Part shown: piece after piece, positions 7,790 to 13,400 of the stretch
Layout of the letters: the number at the start of each line of letters is the position of its first letter
How positions within the stretch are numbered: position 1 is the first letter of the stretch
DNA from: a virus
IMG/VR virus record: IMGVR_UViG_3300044733_003647
Span: 1-64,000 of that record
DNA length: 64,000 nucleotides
Strand: one strand, 5' to 3'
Made by a program: the position numbers and the translations under genes
The notes under the pieces: generated by a model
Database searches by the model: none
What the model was told of the DNA's origin: nothing
What the model saw: the letters and a program-made list of their open reading frames with translations, nothing else

Positions 7790-8437
7790 TTAAGCAGCCA
7801 CTGCTATCCGAATAACCTTTGCCATTTTCCGTCCATGGGCCGGATATCCAACCACTGCCACATCCTTGGAGTAGCAGGCACGGCAGCCATTACACTTGCC
7901 ACCATGCTCATATGCACGGCACAGCGTGACACCAGCAGGCACATTGGATGCATCCGGCAGGATGGTGCTGCCATGGACACCATCCGTATACGTACCATCC
8001 ACAGCATCACTGGATGGACGGACCATGACATTAGGCAGTGCTTGCATGGCAGCAAGGATGGCAGCGAATTTAGTAAACTTATGCATCCTAGTGGGCAGCC
8101 AGTGCTTTACATGGGGAGTAGCCACCATGACAGCGTACATTTTCTCCGCAAGCTCAAGGCTGTACATGTCCCCAGAATCGAACCACCGGAAGAAGCGCTG
8201 TTTGGAGAGCGCTTTCACCATGGTGTCCACCCAGTCAGCTTCCTGCCAAGCCAGCTTATTGTCGAAGCGGACGGCTTTGACGCCAGGGAAATTGTACATT
8301 CCGGTGGTAGCGTAGCAACCAGAGCAAGCAGCGACCAGGTCGCCGTTGGTGGCTTTGCTGCCGGGGCAAGTCTCAATAGCTTGCAGCGACCAGGACAGGA
8401 TGTTGTCCAGCTTGGAGGTTTTGGAGAGCTTATTCAT
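7790..8437 (-). CDS. GP88-like Cys-rich phage protein, 215 aa
   Basis: Shows the pattern of the phage 'gene product 88'-type family: SWSLQAIETCPGSK, CSGCYATTG near residue 40, FFRWFDSGDMYS at ~80, WLPTRMHKF at ~115, and a C-terminal cluster CRAYEHGGKCNGCRACYSKD. The repeated Cys pairs suggest metal or iron-sulfur binding. The biochemical role is unknown. It has its own promoter (8468-8495) and is more GC-rich than the genes outside the island. Confidence 0.7.
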   Translation of the reverse strand: MNKLSKTSKLDNILSWSLQAIETCPGSKATNGDLVAACSGCYATTGMYNFPGVKAVRFDNKLAWQEADWVDTMVKALSKQRFFRWFDSGDMYSLELAEKMYAVMVATPHVKHWLPTRMHKFTKFAAILAAMQALPNVMVRPSSDAVDGTYTDGVHGSTILPDASNVPAGVTLCRAYEHGGKCNGCRACYSKDVAVVGYPAHGRKMAKVIRIAVAA

Positions 8438-8467
8438 TTTCTTGCCTTTTCTTGAATCGATGGATGG

Positions 8468-8495
8468 ATTATGACAGGACCAGAGGAAATGGCAA
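8468..8495 (-). promoter_or_regulatory. Island promoter P1 (TTGCCA-N16-CATAAT)
   Basis: On the - strand TTGCCA (8495-8490), 16-base spacer, CATAAT (8473-8468), 31 bases before the ATG of the GP88-like gene. Its upstream flank is almost identical to that of promoter P5. Confidence 0.75.
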
Positions 8496-8567
8496 CTGTA
8501 AACTTTAGTACTCCATCCGCCTGGTCAACCTCTTGCCAAGGACAATGGACTATGATAGGCTGCTCGG

Positions 8568-8705
8568 TTATGCTAGGACTGTACCGATTTGCTTGGCAAT
8601 GCTGACAACACCATTCCAGAGGATGTTAGCGGTGGCCATGGTTTGCACAGGAAACGCAGCACCAAGAACCATGAAACCAAAAGCAAGCAGCAACCGAATG
8701 ATCAT
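8568..8705 (-). CDS. Small secreted or membrane protein, 45 aa
   Basis: Reads MIIRLLLAFGFMVLGAAFPV, then QTMATANILWNGVVSIAKQIG. The N-terminus looks like a signal peptide or single TM segment, with possible cleavage after AFP-V-Q-T-MA. The ATG overlaps the stop of the upstream 33-aa ORF (ATGA), so the two are translationally coupled. The function is unknown; the pair could be a holin- or lysis-like or superinfection-related membrane duo. Confidence 0.55.
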   Translation of the reverse strand: MIIRLLLAFGFMVLGAAFPVQTMATANILWNGVVSIAKQIGTVLA

Positions 8706-8803
8706 ACAGCTCTCCAAAAGAAAACGTCCATACCAACCACGAACAATGCAAGCGCACCAACCACGGACAGGATCAGCAGCTCATGGCGATCAAAAAAGGA
8801 CAT
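8702..8803 (-). CDS. Very small membrane protein, 33 aa
   Basis: Reads MSFFDRHELLILSVVGALAL, followed by FVVGMDVFFWRAV: one TM helix with a short polar N-terminus. The ATG overlaps the stop of the 87-aa gene (TAATG) and its own stop overlaps the ATG of the 45-aa gene. This chained overlap supports that all three are real and cotranslated. Confidence 0.55.
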   Translation of the reverse strand: MSFFDRHELLILSVVGALALFVVGMDVFFWRAV

Positions 8804-9066
8804 TAAGCCCCCTTGGTGATAGTAACAGCACCAGCCTTGCGGTTGGCTTTGGCAGCCTTGGCACCAACCTTGCCGACCTGCTTGGACAGCAGCTTCTGGA
8901 GGCGAGCCTCTGCCTTAGCGATGGCAGCTGCCTGCTTGGCTTCTGCAGCCTCCAGCTTCTCTGCTTTCACCCGAGCAGCCAGCTGCTGGATCATAGCTTT
9001 AATTTCCTTAACATCAGCGCGAGCCTTACGGAGAGCTGCAACGGAGGGGGAGAGAGTCTTGGACAT
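8803..9066 (-). CDS. Ala/Lys-rich helical protein, 87 aa
   Basis: A continuous predicted coiled coil from about residue 8 to 70 (heptad-like ALRKARADVKEIKAMIQQLA...), very rich in Ala, Lys and Glu. It is reminiscent of small histone-like or spacer proteins, but no family is recognised. Preceded by ribosome-binding site GGAAG and promoter P2. Confidence 0.6.
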   Translation of the reverse strand: MSKTLSPSVAALRKARADVKEIKAMIQQLAARVKAEKLEAAEAKQAAAIAKAEARLQKLLSKQVGKVGAKAAKANRKAGAVTITKGA

Positions 9067-9096
9067 ATTGTCTTCCTTTCAAATTACGATGGTTGA

Positions 9097-9124
9097 ATTA
9101 TGACAGAATTGGAGGGATTGGCAA
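9097..9124 (-). promoter_or_regulatory. Island promoter P2 (TTGCCA-N16-CATAAT)
   Basis: - strand TTGCCA (9124-9119), 16 bases, CATAAT (9102-9097). The 5' leader (TTCAAATTACG...CTTCC region read on +) is nearly identical to that of P5. Just upstream on the - strand lies the CCGGTCAAGTATCC element shared with P4. Confidence 0.75.
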
Positions 9125-9148
9125 GCATCCATTGGATACTTGACCGGA

Positions 9149-9349
9149 TTAGTATGATTGACCACCAGGAAAACGCTCCCGGCTCCGACCAGGTTCGTGA
9201 TAAGATTCGAAAACCTTCTCCTTAAGCTTGGTGCCACGAACCGTGCGGATGGCTTGAATCTCCGCCTCCAAGCGCCGGTGTTCGGTATGGTAAGCTTCCA
9301 AAGCCTTGGCTTGGAGGGCTTTTAATTCTCGGATAGATTGTGTTTTCAT
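9149..9349 (-). CDS. Small charged helical protein, 66 aa
   Basis: Reads MKTQSIRELKALQAKALEAY and continues with HRRLEAEIQAIRTVRG, so mostly one amphipathic helix. The only usable starts are ATG 9352 and ATG 9349, which lie 7-10 bases after the -10 box of promoter P3. The transcript would therefore be leaderless or nearly so. Function unknown. Confidence 0.5.
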   Translation of the reverse strand: MKTQSIRELKALQAKALEAYHTEHRRLEAEIQAIRTVRGTKLKEKVFESYHEPGRSRERFPGGQSY

Positions 9350-9359
9350 CATGGAATGG

Positions 9360-9387
9360 ATTATGACAGAACCACAGGAAGTGGCAA
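9360..9387 (-). promoter_or_regulatory. Island promoter P3 (TTGCCA-N16-CATAAT)
   Basis: - strand TTGCCA (9387-9382), 16 bases, CATAAT (9365-9360). The -10 ends only seven bases before an ATG. The -35 flank overlaps the stop codon of the upstream gene. Confidence 0.7.
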
Positions 9388-9396
9388 TATACAACC

Positions 9397-9609
9397 TTAG
9401 TTCTCCAGCGGAGCGAACGGCTTTGCCATTTCATTATTGCAGGCCGCCGGGAACACTTTGCGGATGTCCTTGTGAACTGTCGCCAAAGACACTTCGAAGA
9501 TCCAAGCCACAGTCTCCGCTCCTTCGGCACTGGGCCACAAAGCACCGCTATGATACTGGTGAGCTTTGGCTAAAGCCAGTTCCCAGATCGCTTCTTTGTA
9601 AGTTTTCAT
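9397..9609 (-). CDS. Small helix-turn-helix-like protein, 70 aa
   Basis: Start ATG 9609 has AAGGAG at the right distance. The segment AETVAWIFEVSLATVHKDIR reads as a helix-turn-helix (A-x3-x-V-S-x-x-T-V-x-x-D-I), so it could be a DNA-binding regulator of the island. Otherwise unrecognised. Confidence 0.55.
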   Translation of the reverse strand: MKTYKEAIWELALAKAHQYHSGALWPSAEGAETVAWIFEVSLATVHKDIRKVFPAACNNEMAKPFAPLEN

Positions 9610-9636
9610 GGTCAGCTCCTTGTTGTCTATGTGTGT

Positions 9637-9664
9637 ATTATACCGGAACCGTGGAGAATGGCAA
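9637..9664 (-). promoter_or_regulatory. Island promoter P4 (TTGCCA-N16-TATAAT)
   Basis: - strand TTGCCA (9664-9659), 16 bases, perfect TATAAT (9642-9637). Upstream lies CCGGTCAACTATCC, matching the flank of P2. Confidence 0.8.
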
Positions 9665-9695
9665 CCATCCAAGGATAGTTGACCGGACTGGAGGG

Positions 9696-9914
9696 TTATT
9701 CCTCCTTAGCCAGCTCCTTGCCCATATCAAAGTCCAGGCATTCCTGAAGCGTAGGCTCGGGGAAGGCCAAGCACTCCTGCTCGACCATTTCACAATAGAC
9801 CTCAGCCACCCAGGACACGGGGACCTCATACTTGGAGGCAATCTCCGCAAAGGTCAAAGGACCATCCAGTATGTCCTTTTGGATATCAAAAACAAGGTTG
9901 GACATAGCGCTCAT
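9696..9914 (-). CDS. Small helix-turn-helix-like protein, 72 aa
   Basis: Residues about 18-40 (GPLTFAEIASKYEVPVSWVA) have the form of a helix-turn-helix seen in small phage regulators. The C-terminal half is acidic. Start at ATG 9914 (GGAAG upstream); ATG 9905 is a possible alternative. Together with the 70-aa neighbour it suggests the island encodes its own regulators. Confidence 0.6.
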   Translation of the reverse strand: MSAMSNLVFDIQKDILDGPLTFAEIASKYEVPVSWVAEVYCEMVEQECLAFPEPTLQECLDFDMGKELAKEE

Positions 9915-9941
9915 ATCTTCCTTTCAAATTACAATGGTTGG

Positions 9942-9969
9942 ATTATGGCGGATCCACAGGAAATGGCAA
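9942..9969 (-). promoter_or_regulatory. Island promoter P5 (TTGCCA-N16-CATAAT)
   Basis: - strand TTGCCA (9969-9964), 16 bases, CATAAT (9947-9942). The flank ACTAAAGTTTATGG matches P1 with very few differences, and the leader matches P2. Confidence 0.75.
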
Positions 9970-10002
9970 CCATAAACTTTAGTATTCCATCACCTTGGTC
10001 GG

Positions 10003-10152
10003 TTATTCCACAATCCGATACTTCCCGCTTTTGGGGAGGACGGTACCGTATGCACCAGCAATCCATACGGCGCGCTGGTAATGTGAAGCAGCAATGTACA
10101 TTGTGACAACCTCACCATCCGGCTTCAGAATTTTGAGCTCATACCGTGTCAT
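10003..10152 (-). CDS. Small hypothetical protein, 49 aa
   Basis: Reads MTRYELKILKPDGEVVTMYI, then AASHYQRAVWIAGAYGTVLP, then KSGKYRIVE. It looks like a compact beta-rich domain. The ATG at 10152 is preceded by GGAATG and by promoter P6 at the expected distance. Unknown function. Confidence 0.55.
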   Translation of the reverse strand: MTRYELKILKPDGEVVTMYIAASHYQRAVWIAGAYGTVLPKSGKYRIVE

Positions 10153-10181
10153 CCGCATTCCTTTGTTTAACCGATGGATGG

Positions 10182-10210
10182 ATTATGGCGGAGGATGGAA
10201 GGATTGGCAA
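10182..10210 (-). promoter_or_regulatory. Island promoter P6 (TTGCCA-N17-CATAAT)
   Basis: - strand TTGCCA (10210-10205), 17 bases, CATAAT (10187-10182). First promoter of the inverted cluster; it is divergent from the + promoter at 10248. Confidence 0.75.
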
Positions 10211-10233
10211 GCGCTCAGGAATGATCCAGCGGA

Positions 10234-10255
10234 CCGGTCAAGAATGCTTGACCGG
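10234..10255. promoter_or_regulatory. Perfect 8-bp inverted repeat over a -35 box (candidate operator)
   Basis: CCGGTCAA (10234-10241) and TTGACCGG (10248-10255) are exact reverse complements separated by six bases. The right arm contains the -35 box of the promoter at 10248. Single copies of TTGACCGG or CCGGTCAA recur near 9140, 9676, 10390 (CCGGTCAA) and 13303, so this may be the binding site of a local repressor. Confidence 0.55.
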
Positions 10256-10275
10256 GGCTCCAGCTCTGGTATAAT
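10248..10275 (+). promoter_or_regulatory. Sigma-70 promoter for a candidate small RNA
   Basis: TTGACC (10248-10253), 16 bases, perfect TATAAT (10270-10275). No convincing reading frame follows before the next promoter at 10413, which suggests a non-coding transcript. Confidence 0.75.
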
Positions 10276-10281
10276 GGACTC

Positions 10282-10412
10282 ATTCGAAAGCAGCCTGGGG
10301 TGGACGCTGGGGCTGCGTGACTGATCCACGACTATCGATACCTCTGCCGCGATAGGAATTTCCAATCGCAAAACGCTTGCCATAGCACTCCGGTCAAGAA
10401 TGCCAAAAGCGC
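10282..10412 (+). ncRNA. Candidate structured small RNA with a possible H-type pseudoknot
   Basis: About 130 bases between two + promoters with no credible gene. GCAGCC (10290-10295) pairs with GGCTGC (10311-10316). Inside that loop GTGGA (10300-10304) can pair with TCCAC (10325-10329) beyond the stem, giving pseudoknot topology. A second hairpin CTATCG (10332-10337)/CGATAG (10350-10355) follows. No T-run terminator is evident, so it could be a long leader of the 10471 gene instead. Confidence 0.4.
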
Positions 10413-10440
10413 TTGACAAACCGACCAATGCCTGTATTAT
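10413..10440 (+). promoter_or_regulatory. Sigma-70 promoter
   Basis: TTGACA (10413-10418), 16 bases, TATTAT (10435-10440), 30 bases before the ATG at 10471. Confidence 0.75.
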
Positions 10441-10470
10441 CTCATTATTGATTCAACGAAAGGCGACACC

Positions 10471-10680
10471 ATGAAAGCAGTAAAACTTCAGTATGCGGAA
10501 ATTCGGAGTATTATCAGCAATATGTCCGAAGCATCATATTCAAAATATGGATCATATTCATATTCTGCTGGTTATCTGGAATCTCAATTGGCGCAAGTAA
10601 TGGCCGATTTACCCGCTAATAAGCAAATTGATATTATCAAAACGCTTCAGCGGACCATTAATGATTTGCAAAAGGCATAA
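10471..10680 (+). CDS. Hypothetical protein, 69 aa
   Basis: First + strand gene after the divergent control region, with AAAGG upstream. It contains a Ser/Tyr-rich stretch (SKYGSYSYSAGYLESQLAQV) and a C-terminal helix (IDIIKTLQRTINDLQKA). No family is recognised. Confidence 0.6.
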   Translation: MKAVKLQYAEIRSIISNMSEASYSKYGSYSYSAGYLESQLAQVMADLPANKQIDIIKTLQRTINDLQKA

Positions 10681-10681
10681 T

Positions 10682-10855
10682 ATGGATTATAAAATCGAAT
10701 ATGATGGCGAATTCTATAATGTATATTATGGAGATAATCATTTAGAAACCTTTTGGTCTCTGAGTGAGGCTCTGGATTATCGCGCTATTATGATATGGGA
10801 GCGAGATAATGCCTTTCAGGACTATGGTACCGAGTGGGATATTGAGATGGTTTGA
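10682..10855 (+). CDS. Hypothetical protein, 57 aa
   Basis: The ATG at 10682 follows the upstream TAA by one base. Small alpha/beta protein (MDYKIEYDGEFYNVYYGDNH, then a helix SLSEALDYRAIMIWERD). Unknown. It is followed by about 350 bases without a gene that hold the origin-like site and a structured leader. Confidence 0.55.
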   Translation: MDYKIEYDGEFYNVYYGDNHLETFWSLSEALDYRAIMIWERDNAFQDYGTEWDIEMV

Positions 10856-10967
10856 GCGTCTCCTGCGTGATTTTGGTAGGTTTTGGATATATTTCGGTGC
10901 AATGCAGAAACTAAGTATCCAATCCTACTACCTATCCGCGACATTCTCCGCGCAGGTACGTACAGGC

Positions 10968-11081
10968 TGTGGATAACTTGTGGATAACATGTGGATATCA
11001 TCAGGTATGCATTATATTGCATAGTACTATAATGCATATCAGGTAAGCATTGAGGTAAGCATGGCGGTAGCGATCAGGTAG
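10968..11081. other. Origin-like region: three tandem DnaA boxes plus iterons
   Basis: TGTGGATAA occurs at 10968-10976 and 10979-10987, and TGTGGATAT at 10990-10998, with exact 11-base periodicity. The first two are perfect DnaA boxes (reverse complement TTATCCACA). Directly after come repeats ATCAGGTATGCAT (11000), ATCAGGTAAGCAT (11038), TGAGGTAAGCAT (11051) and ATCAGGTAG (11073). TGCATTATA (11008-11016) and TATAATGCA (11028-11036) form a perfect inverted repeat. The layout resembles iteron plasmid origins such as P1 oriR. No initiator gene is recognised nearby, so origin function is an inference; a DnaA-binding regulatory site is the alternative. Confidence 0.55.
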
Positions 11082-11090
11082 ACTCTATTT

Positions 11091-11134
11091 AATACAATGG
11101 TTCTCATACTAAAACACTGGAGAACTATTGTATT
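11091..11134. repeat. 15-bp inverted repeat (hairpin)
   Basis: AATACAATGGTTCTC (11091-11105) pairs with GAGAACTATTGTATT (11120-11134), with one G-U pair and a 14-base loop. It lies between the iterons and the promoter at 11138. It could be a terminator-like element without a T-run, part of an origin structure or a protein-binding site. Confidence 0.6.
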
Positions 11135-11137
11135 AGG

Positions 11138-11165
11138 TTGACAAACCTAGGAATACCTGTATGAT
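11138..11165 (+). promoter_or_regulatory. Sigma-70 promoter with overlapping palindrome
   Basis: TTGACA (11138-11143), 16 bases, TATGAT (11160-11165). The inverted repeat AATACCTG (11152-11159)/CAGGTATT (11167-11174) brackets the -10 box. It contains the iteron core AGGTA, so the same protein might bind the iterons and repress this promoter. It drives the small-gene block from 11206. Confidence 0.7.
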
Positions 11166-11205
11166 TCAGGTATTGATTGATTGATTCTTTACATGAGGTA
11201 ACATT

Positions 11206-11460
11206 ATGCGACATTCTGACATTATTGAGATGGTAAACGATTTGCTGGATGAGCAAGGTGAGGTTACTATTGGTAATCTAACCTTTTATCCTTCCCAGAT
11301 TCTCCGTGAGTGTGATCCGGTTGCTTATCGGATTACTGTCAACGAATATATCGATAATATGATTCAAGATTTGGAATATGATCTTGAGCGTACCGATGAT
11401 GGTGATGAGCAGGTAGATTTGAAAGAGCAAATTGCTCACCTTGAAGATTGCTATATGTGA
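11206..11460 (+). CDS. Hypothetical acidic protein, 84 aa
   Basis: The ATG follows GAGGTAAC. Acidic alpha/beta protein with IIEMVNDLLDEQGEVTIGNL and a C-terminal acidic helix (MIQDLEYDLERTDDGDEQVD). It is similar in style to small early genes of large phages; no family is recognised. Confidence 0.6.
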   Translation: MRHSDIIEMVNDLLDEQGEVTIGNLTFYPSQILRECDPVAYRITVNEYIDNMIQDLEYDLERTDDGDEQVDLKEQIAHLEDCYM

Positions 11461-11468
11461 GGTAATAG

Positions 11469-11675
11469 ATGGGTTTCGAAAAACGTATTCTAAATGAGAT
11501 TGATCCTTTGTTGGATTCTGATACTCATGTTGAATTCTATAATGGTACATTGTTCTTGGAGAATGTATCAGGCGAGACAGGTAAGCGGATCTATAATAGG
11601 TTGGTGAAACGTCTAGGTAAGGAAAATATCATTTTCTCTACTATTGGTGATGGTTTCGCTGTTGATTTTGTTTGA
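11469..11675 (+). CDS. Hypothetical protein, 68 aa
   Basis: Starts after a GAGGTAATAG ribosome-binding region that resembles those of its neighbours. Sequence: helix at the start, central LFLENVSGETGKRIYNRLVK, and strands at the end. Unknown function. Confidence 0.55.
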   Translation: MGFEKRILNEIDPLLDSDTHVEFYNGTLFLENVSGETGKRIYNRLVKRLGKENIIFSTIGDGFAVDFV

Positions 11676-11696
11676 CGAAGTAATTGAGGTAAGGTT

Positions 11697-12011
11697 ATGG
11701 CAAAATTGTTGATTACTACCCAGGTTCACGAAAACTATGGTGCCCATACTTGGGATGGTGAAGGTGTATGCCCCCAATACTGGAAAGCAAAGGGTGGTAG
11801 CCATTATGTGGTACGTAATATTACCGATTTTAGTAATATCACGGAGATTGTGATGGCGGTTCGACCTCAGGTAGAATCGGATAATGAATATTTCCGTGAA
11901 TACATTATCGATTGGGAGGTAGTCGCTGATGATTATCTCACCGAATTCGAAAAGCATCAGCTGGAATATGATGGTGTGATTCGTTTTGCACCCAAAGAAT
12001 TGACAATCTAA
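11697..12011 (+). CDS. Conserved phage protein, 104 aa
   Basis: Begins MAKLLITTQVHENYGAHTWD and includes CPQYWKAKGGSHYVVRNITD. The TTQVxENYGAHxWDGxGxCPQYWKxKGG pattern is widespread in phage and prophage small proteins of unknown role. Preceded by GAGGTAAGG. Confidence 0.65.
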   Translation: MAKLLITTQVHENYGAHTWDGEGVCPQYWKAKGGSHYVVRNITDFSNITEIVMAVRPQVESDNEYFREYIIDWEVVADDYLTEFEKHQLEYDGVIRFAPKELTI

Positions 12012-12021
12012 AGGAGATATC

Positions 12022-12228
12022 ATGGATTACGAAATGTTCACCGATAAAGGTAATGCAATGGTGCATGGTATCGTGGTCGCAGCAAAATATAAGGGCCTAT
12101 CATGGGGCGAAGTATATGATATGCTGATTACTATCTCCGAAATTGATGGTTATGGTGAGGCAACCGATACTGCGGTGCGTGAATGTGTATATTCTGCACT
12201 CGGTGTTAAGACCAATTTTTATATTTGA
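12022..12228 (+). CDS. Hypothetical protein, 68 aa
   Basis: Strong AAGGAG before the ATG. Helical protein (GKG-like linker, then GIVVAAKYKGLSWGEVYDML), possibly a small DNA-binding fold. Not recognised. Its stop overlaps the TTG start proposed for the next gene. Confidence 0.55.
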   Translation: MDYEMFTDKGNAMVHGIVVAAKYKGLSWGEVYDMLITISEIDGYGEATDTAVRECVYSALGVKTNFYI

Positions 12229-12479
12229 AAGTGTATACTAACATGATTGATCTTGCTTGTAAATCGGTTGCCGGTGGTTGGCAATGTATTGATAATGTCA
12301 CGAATAATGTATTCGGTCCTGTTTTTAATGATATTCAGGAACTATGGGATTGGCAACGGGCCAATCCTGTCGAAGGCATGAAATTGGTTAAAAACCTTAT
12401 GTCGGGTGAATATATTATGATTGCAGAAGATACACCTTGGTGCTGCAACCCGGCATCTGAAACTTATTGGAGTATGTAA
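12225..12479 (+). CDS. Hypothetical protein, up to 84 aa (start uncertain)
   Basis: The frame is open from TTG 12225 (overlapping the previous stop); GTG 12231 and ATG 12243 are alternatives. Sequence includes CKSVAGGWQCIDNVTNNVFG, a modest N-terminal Cys pair and aromatic content. Unknown. Its TAA overlaps the ATG of the next gene (TAATG). Confidence 0.5.
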   Translation: MKVYTNMIDLACKSVAGGWQCIDNVTNNVFGPVFNDIQELWDWQRANPVEGMKLVKNLMSGEYIMIAEDTPWCCNPASETYWSM

Positions 12480-12700
12480 TGAACCGTAAATTGCCTTTTG
12501 AATGTATTATCTTTGATTCTGAACCCCAAGTGGTTACTAACCGATTCTCTGGTGAATCGTGTACGCTTGAACCAGATGCTATTGCAGTTTATGATTGTAT
12601 TATCGGTGCAGAAATGATCGGTGATTATAAACGTATGCAAAAAGGTCTGAATTGGTTCCGTAAATACTTTCCCGAAGAATATATGGTGCTTTTGGATTGA
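12479..12700 (+). CDS. Hypothetical protein, 73 aa
   Basis: Starts on the last base of the upstream stop. Reads MNRKLPFECIIFDSEPQVVT and ends with an aromatic helix (GLNWFRKYFPEEYMVLLD). No family is recognised. Confidence 0.55.
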   Translation: MNRKLPFECIIFDSEPQVVTNRFSGESCTLEPDAIAVYDCIIGAEMIGDYKRMQKGLNWFRKYFPEEYMVLLD

Positions 12701-12702
12701 TT

Positions 12703-12885
12703 ATGCGAAAATCTCATCTTGTATATGTTGCGGAAGATCATAAACTTGATATTGATCAGTTTGTAGATTACTGCTTCAAATACCATTCTCAGTATGTTTG
12801 GGCAGTTCAAGGTATTGAATATTGCCACCCTAGTGATGCATCGTTTTTGGTGCAAGAGTTTAAAACGTTTAAGGAACAAGTATGA
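12703..12885 (+). CDS. Small protein, 60 aa; paralogue of the gene at 15348
   Basis: Reads MRKSHLVYVAEDHKLDIDQF, then VDYCFKYHSQYVWAVQGIEY. The gene at 15348 has LVYTAETHRLNIGDFIDYC and GIVYCLKSDEE in the same order, so the two arose by duplication. Function unknown. The final codons overlap the next ATG by four bases. Confidence 0.55.
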   Translation: MRKSHLVYVAEDHKLDIDQFVDYCFKYHSQYVWAVQGIEYCHPSDASFLVQEFKTFKEQV

Positions 12886-13061
12886 AAGATTTGAATTGGG
12901 TTATGATGCTGGATATTCTGTCTGGCGCAAAGTTTACTAACTTTGGTCTCCACCAAATGGCACAACTTAACTGTGGTGATGTTATTGAATCTAAACAGTA
13001 TACCCTTATGACGGATCGTAATTACGAACCGACCAGTGCGGAGAAGTTTGCAAAACTATAA
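12882..13061 (+). CDS. Small hypothetical protein, 59 aa
   Basis: ATG 12882 overlaps the previous stop (TATGA). Reads MKDLNWVMMLDILSGAKFTN and ends with SAEKFAKL. Not recognised; retained because of the overlap chain and in-phase composition. Confidence 0.5.
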   Translation: MKDLNWVMMLDILSGAKFTNFGLHQMAQLNCGDVIESKQYTLMTDRNYEPTSAEKFAKL

Positions 13062-13065
13062 TATT

Positions 13066-13281
13066 ATGACAGTTGTACGTACCCCTATTAAAATGGCTCT
13101 TTTGTCTATGGTCAAGGAACATTGGACAGCAGAAACCAAGGAAGAATTGATCCAGACATTTGATCGGATCGAATCGGAGTATCCCACACAAGGTTATGGC
13201 ACCATGCTCACCAACATTCGCCAGGACCCAACCGGGGCGCTCTGGCACGCTGAGTTTAGTCGGTTTATCAGTTGTGATTGA
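13066..13281 (+). CDS. Hypothetical protein, 71 aa
   Basis: ATG at 13066, five bases after the previous stop. Contains a helix (KEHWTAETKEELIQTFDRIE) and a strand region YGTMLTNIRQDPTGALWHAE. It ends this sub-block; a new promoter follows at 13335. Confidence 0.55.
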   Translation: MTVVRTPIKMALLSMVKEHWTAETKEELIQTFDRIESEYPTQGYGTMLTNIRQDPTGALWHAEFSRFISCD

Positions 13282-13334
13282 CCACTAACTTACAGATAAT
13301 ACTTGACCGGACGGATGGAGTACTTTTGTTGTAC

Positions 13335-13363
13335 TTGACAATCCTACGGGAAACCGTTACAAT
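13335..13363 (+). promoter_or_regulatory. Sigma-70 promoter
   Basis: TTGACA (13335-13340), 17 bases, TACAAT (13358-13363), with an upstream TTGACCGG element at 13303. The next gene starts at 13401 behind GGAG. Confidence 0.75.
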
Positions 13364-13400
13364 GGTATCTTTCTTTGATTGACATGGAGTTTTGATTATT

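Noticed and set aside
7835-9103. Several + strand frames of 75-206 codons across the inverted island
   Set aside because: They oppose genes with matching - strand promoters, Shine-Dalgarno sites and a - strand terminator; Cys and codon patterns support the - strand.
10273-10323. A 16-codon ORF starting ATGGACTCATTC
   Set aside because: Its ATG overlaps the -10 box of the promoter, so it would not be transcribed from it.
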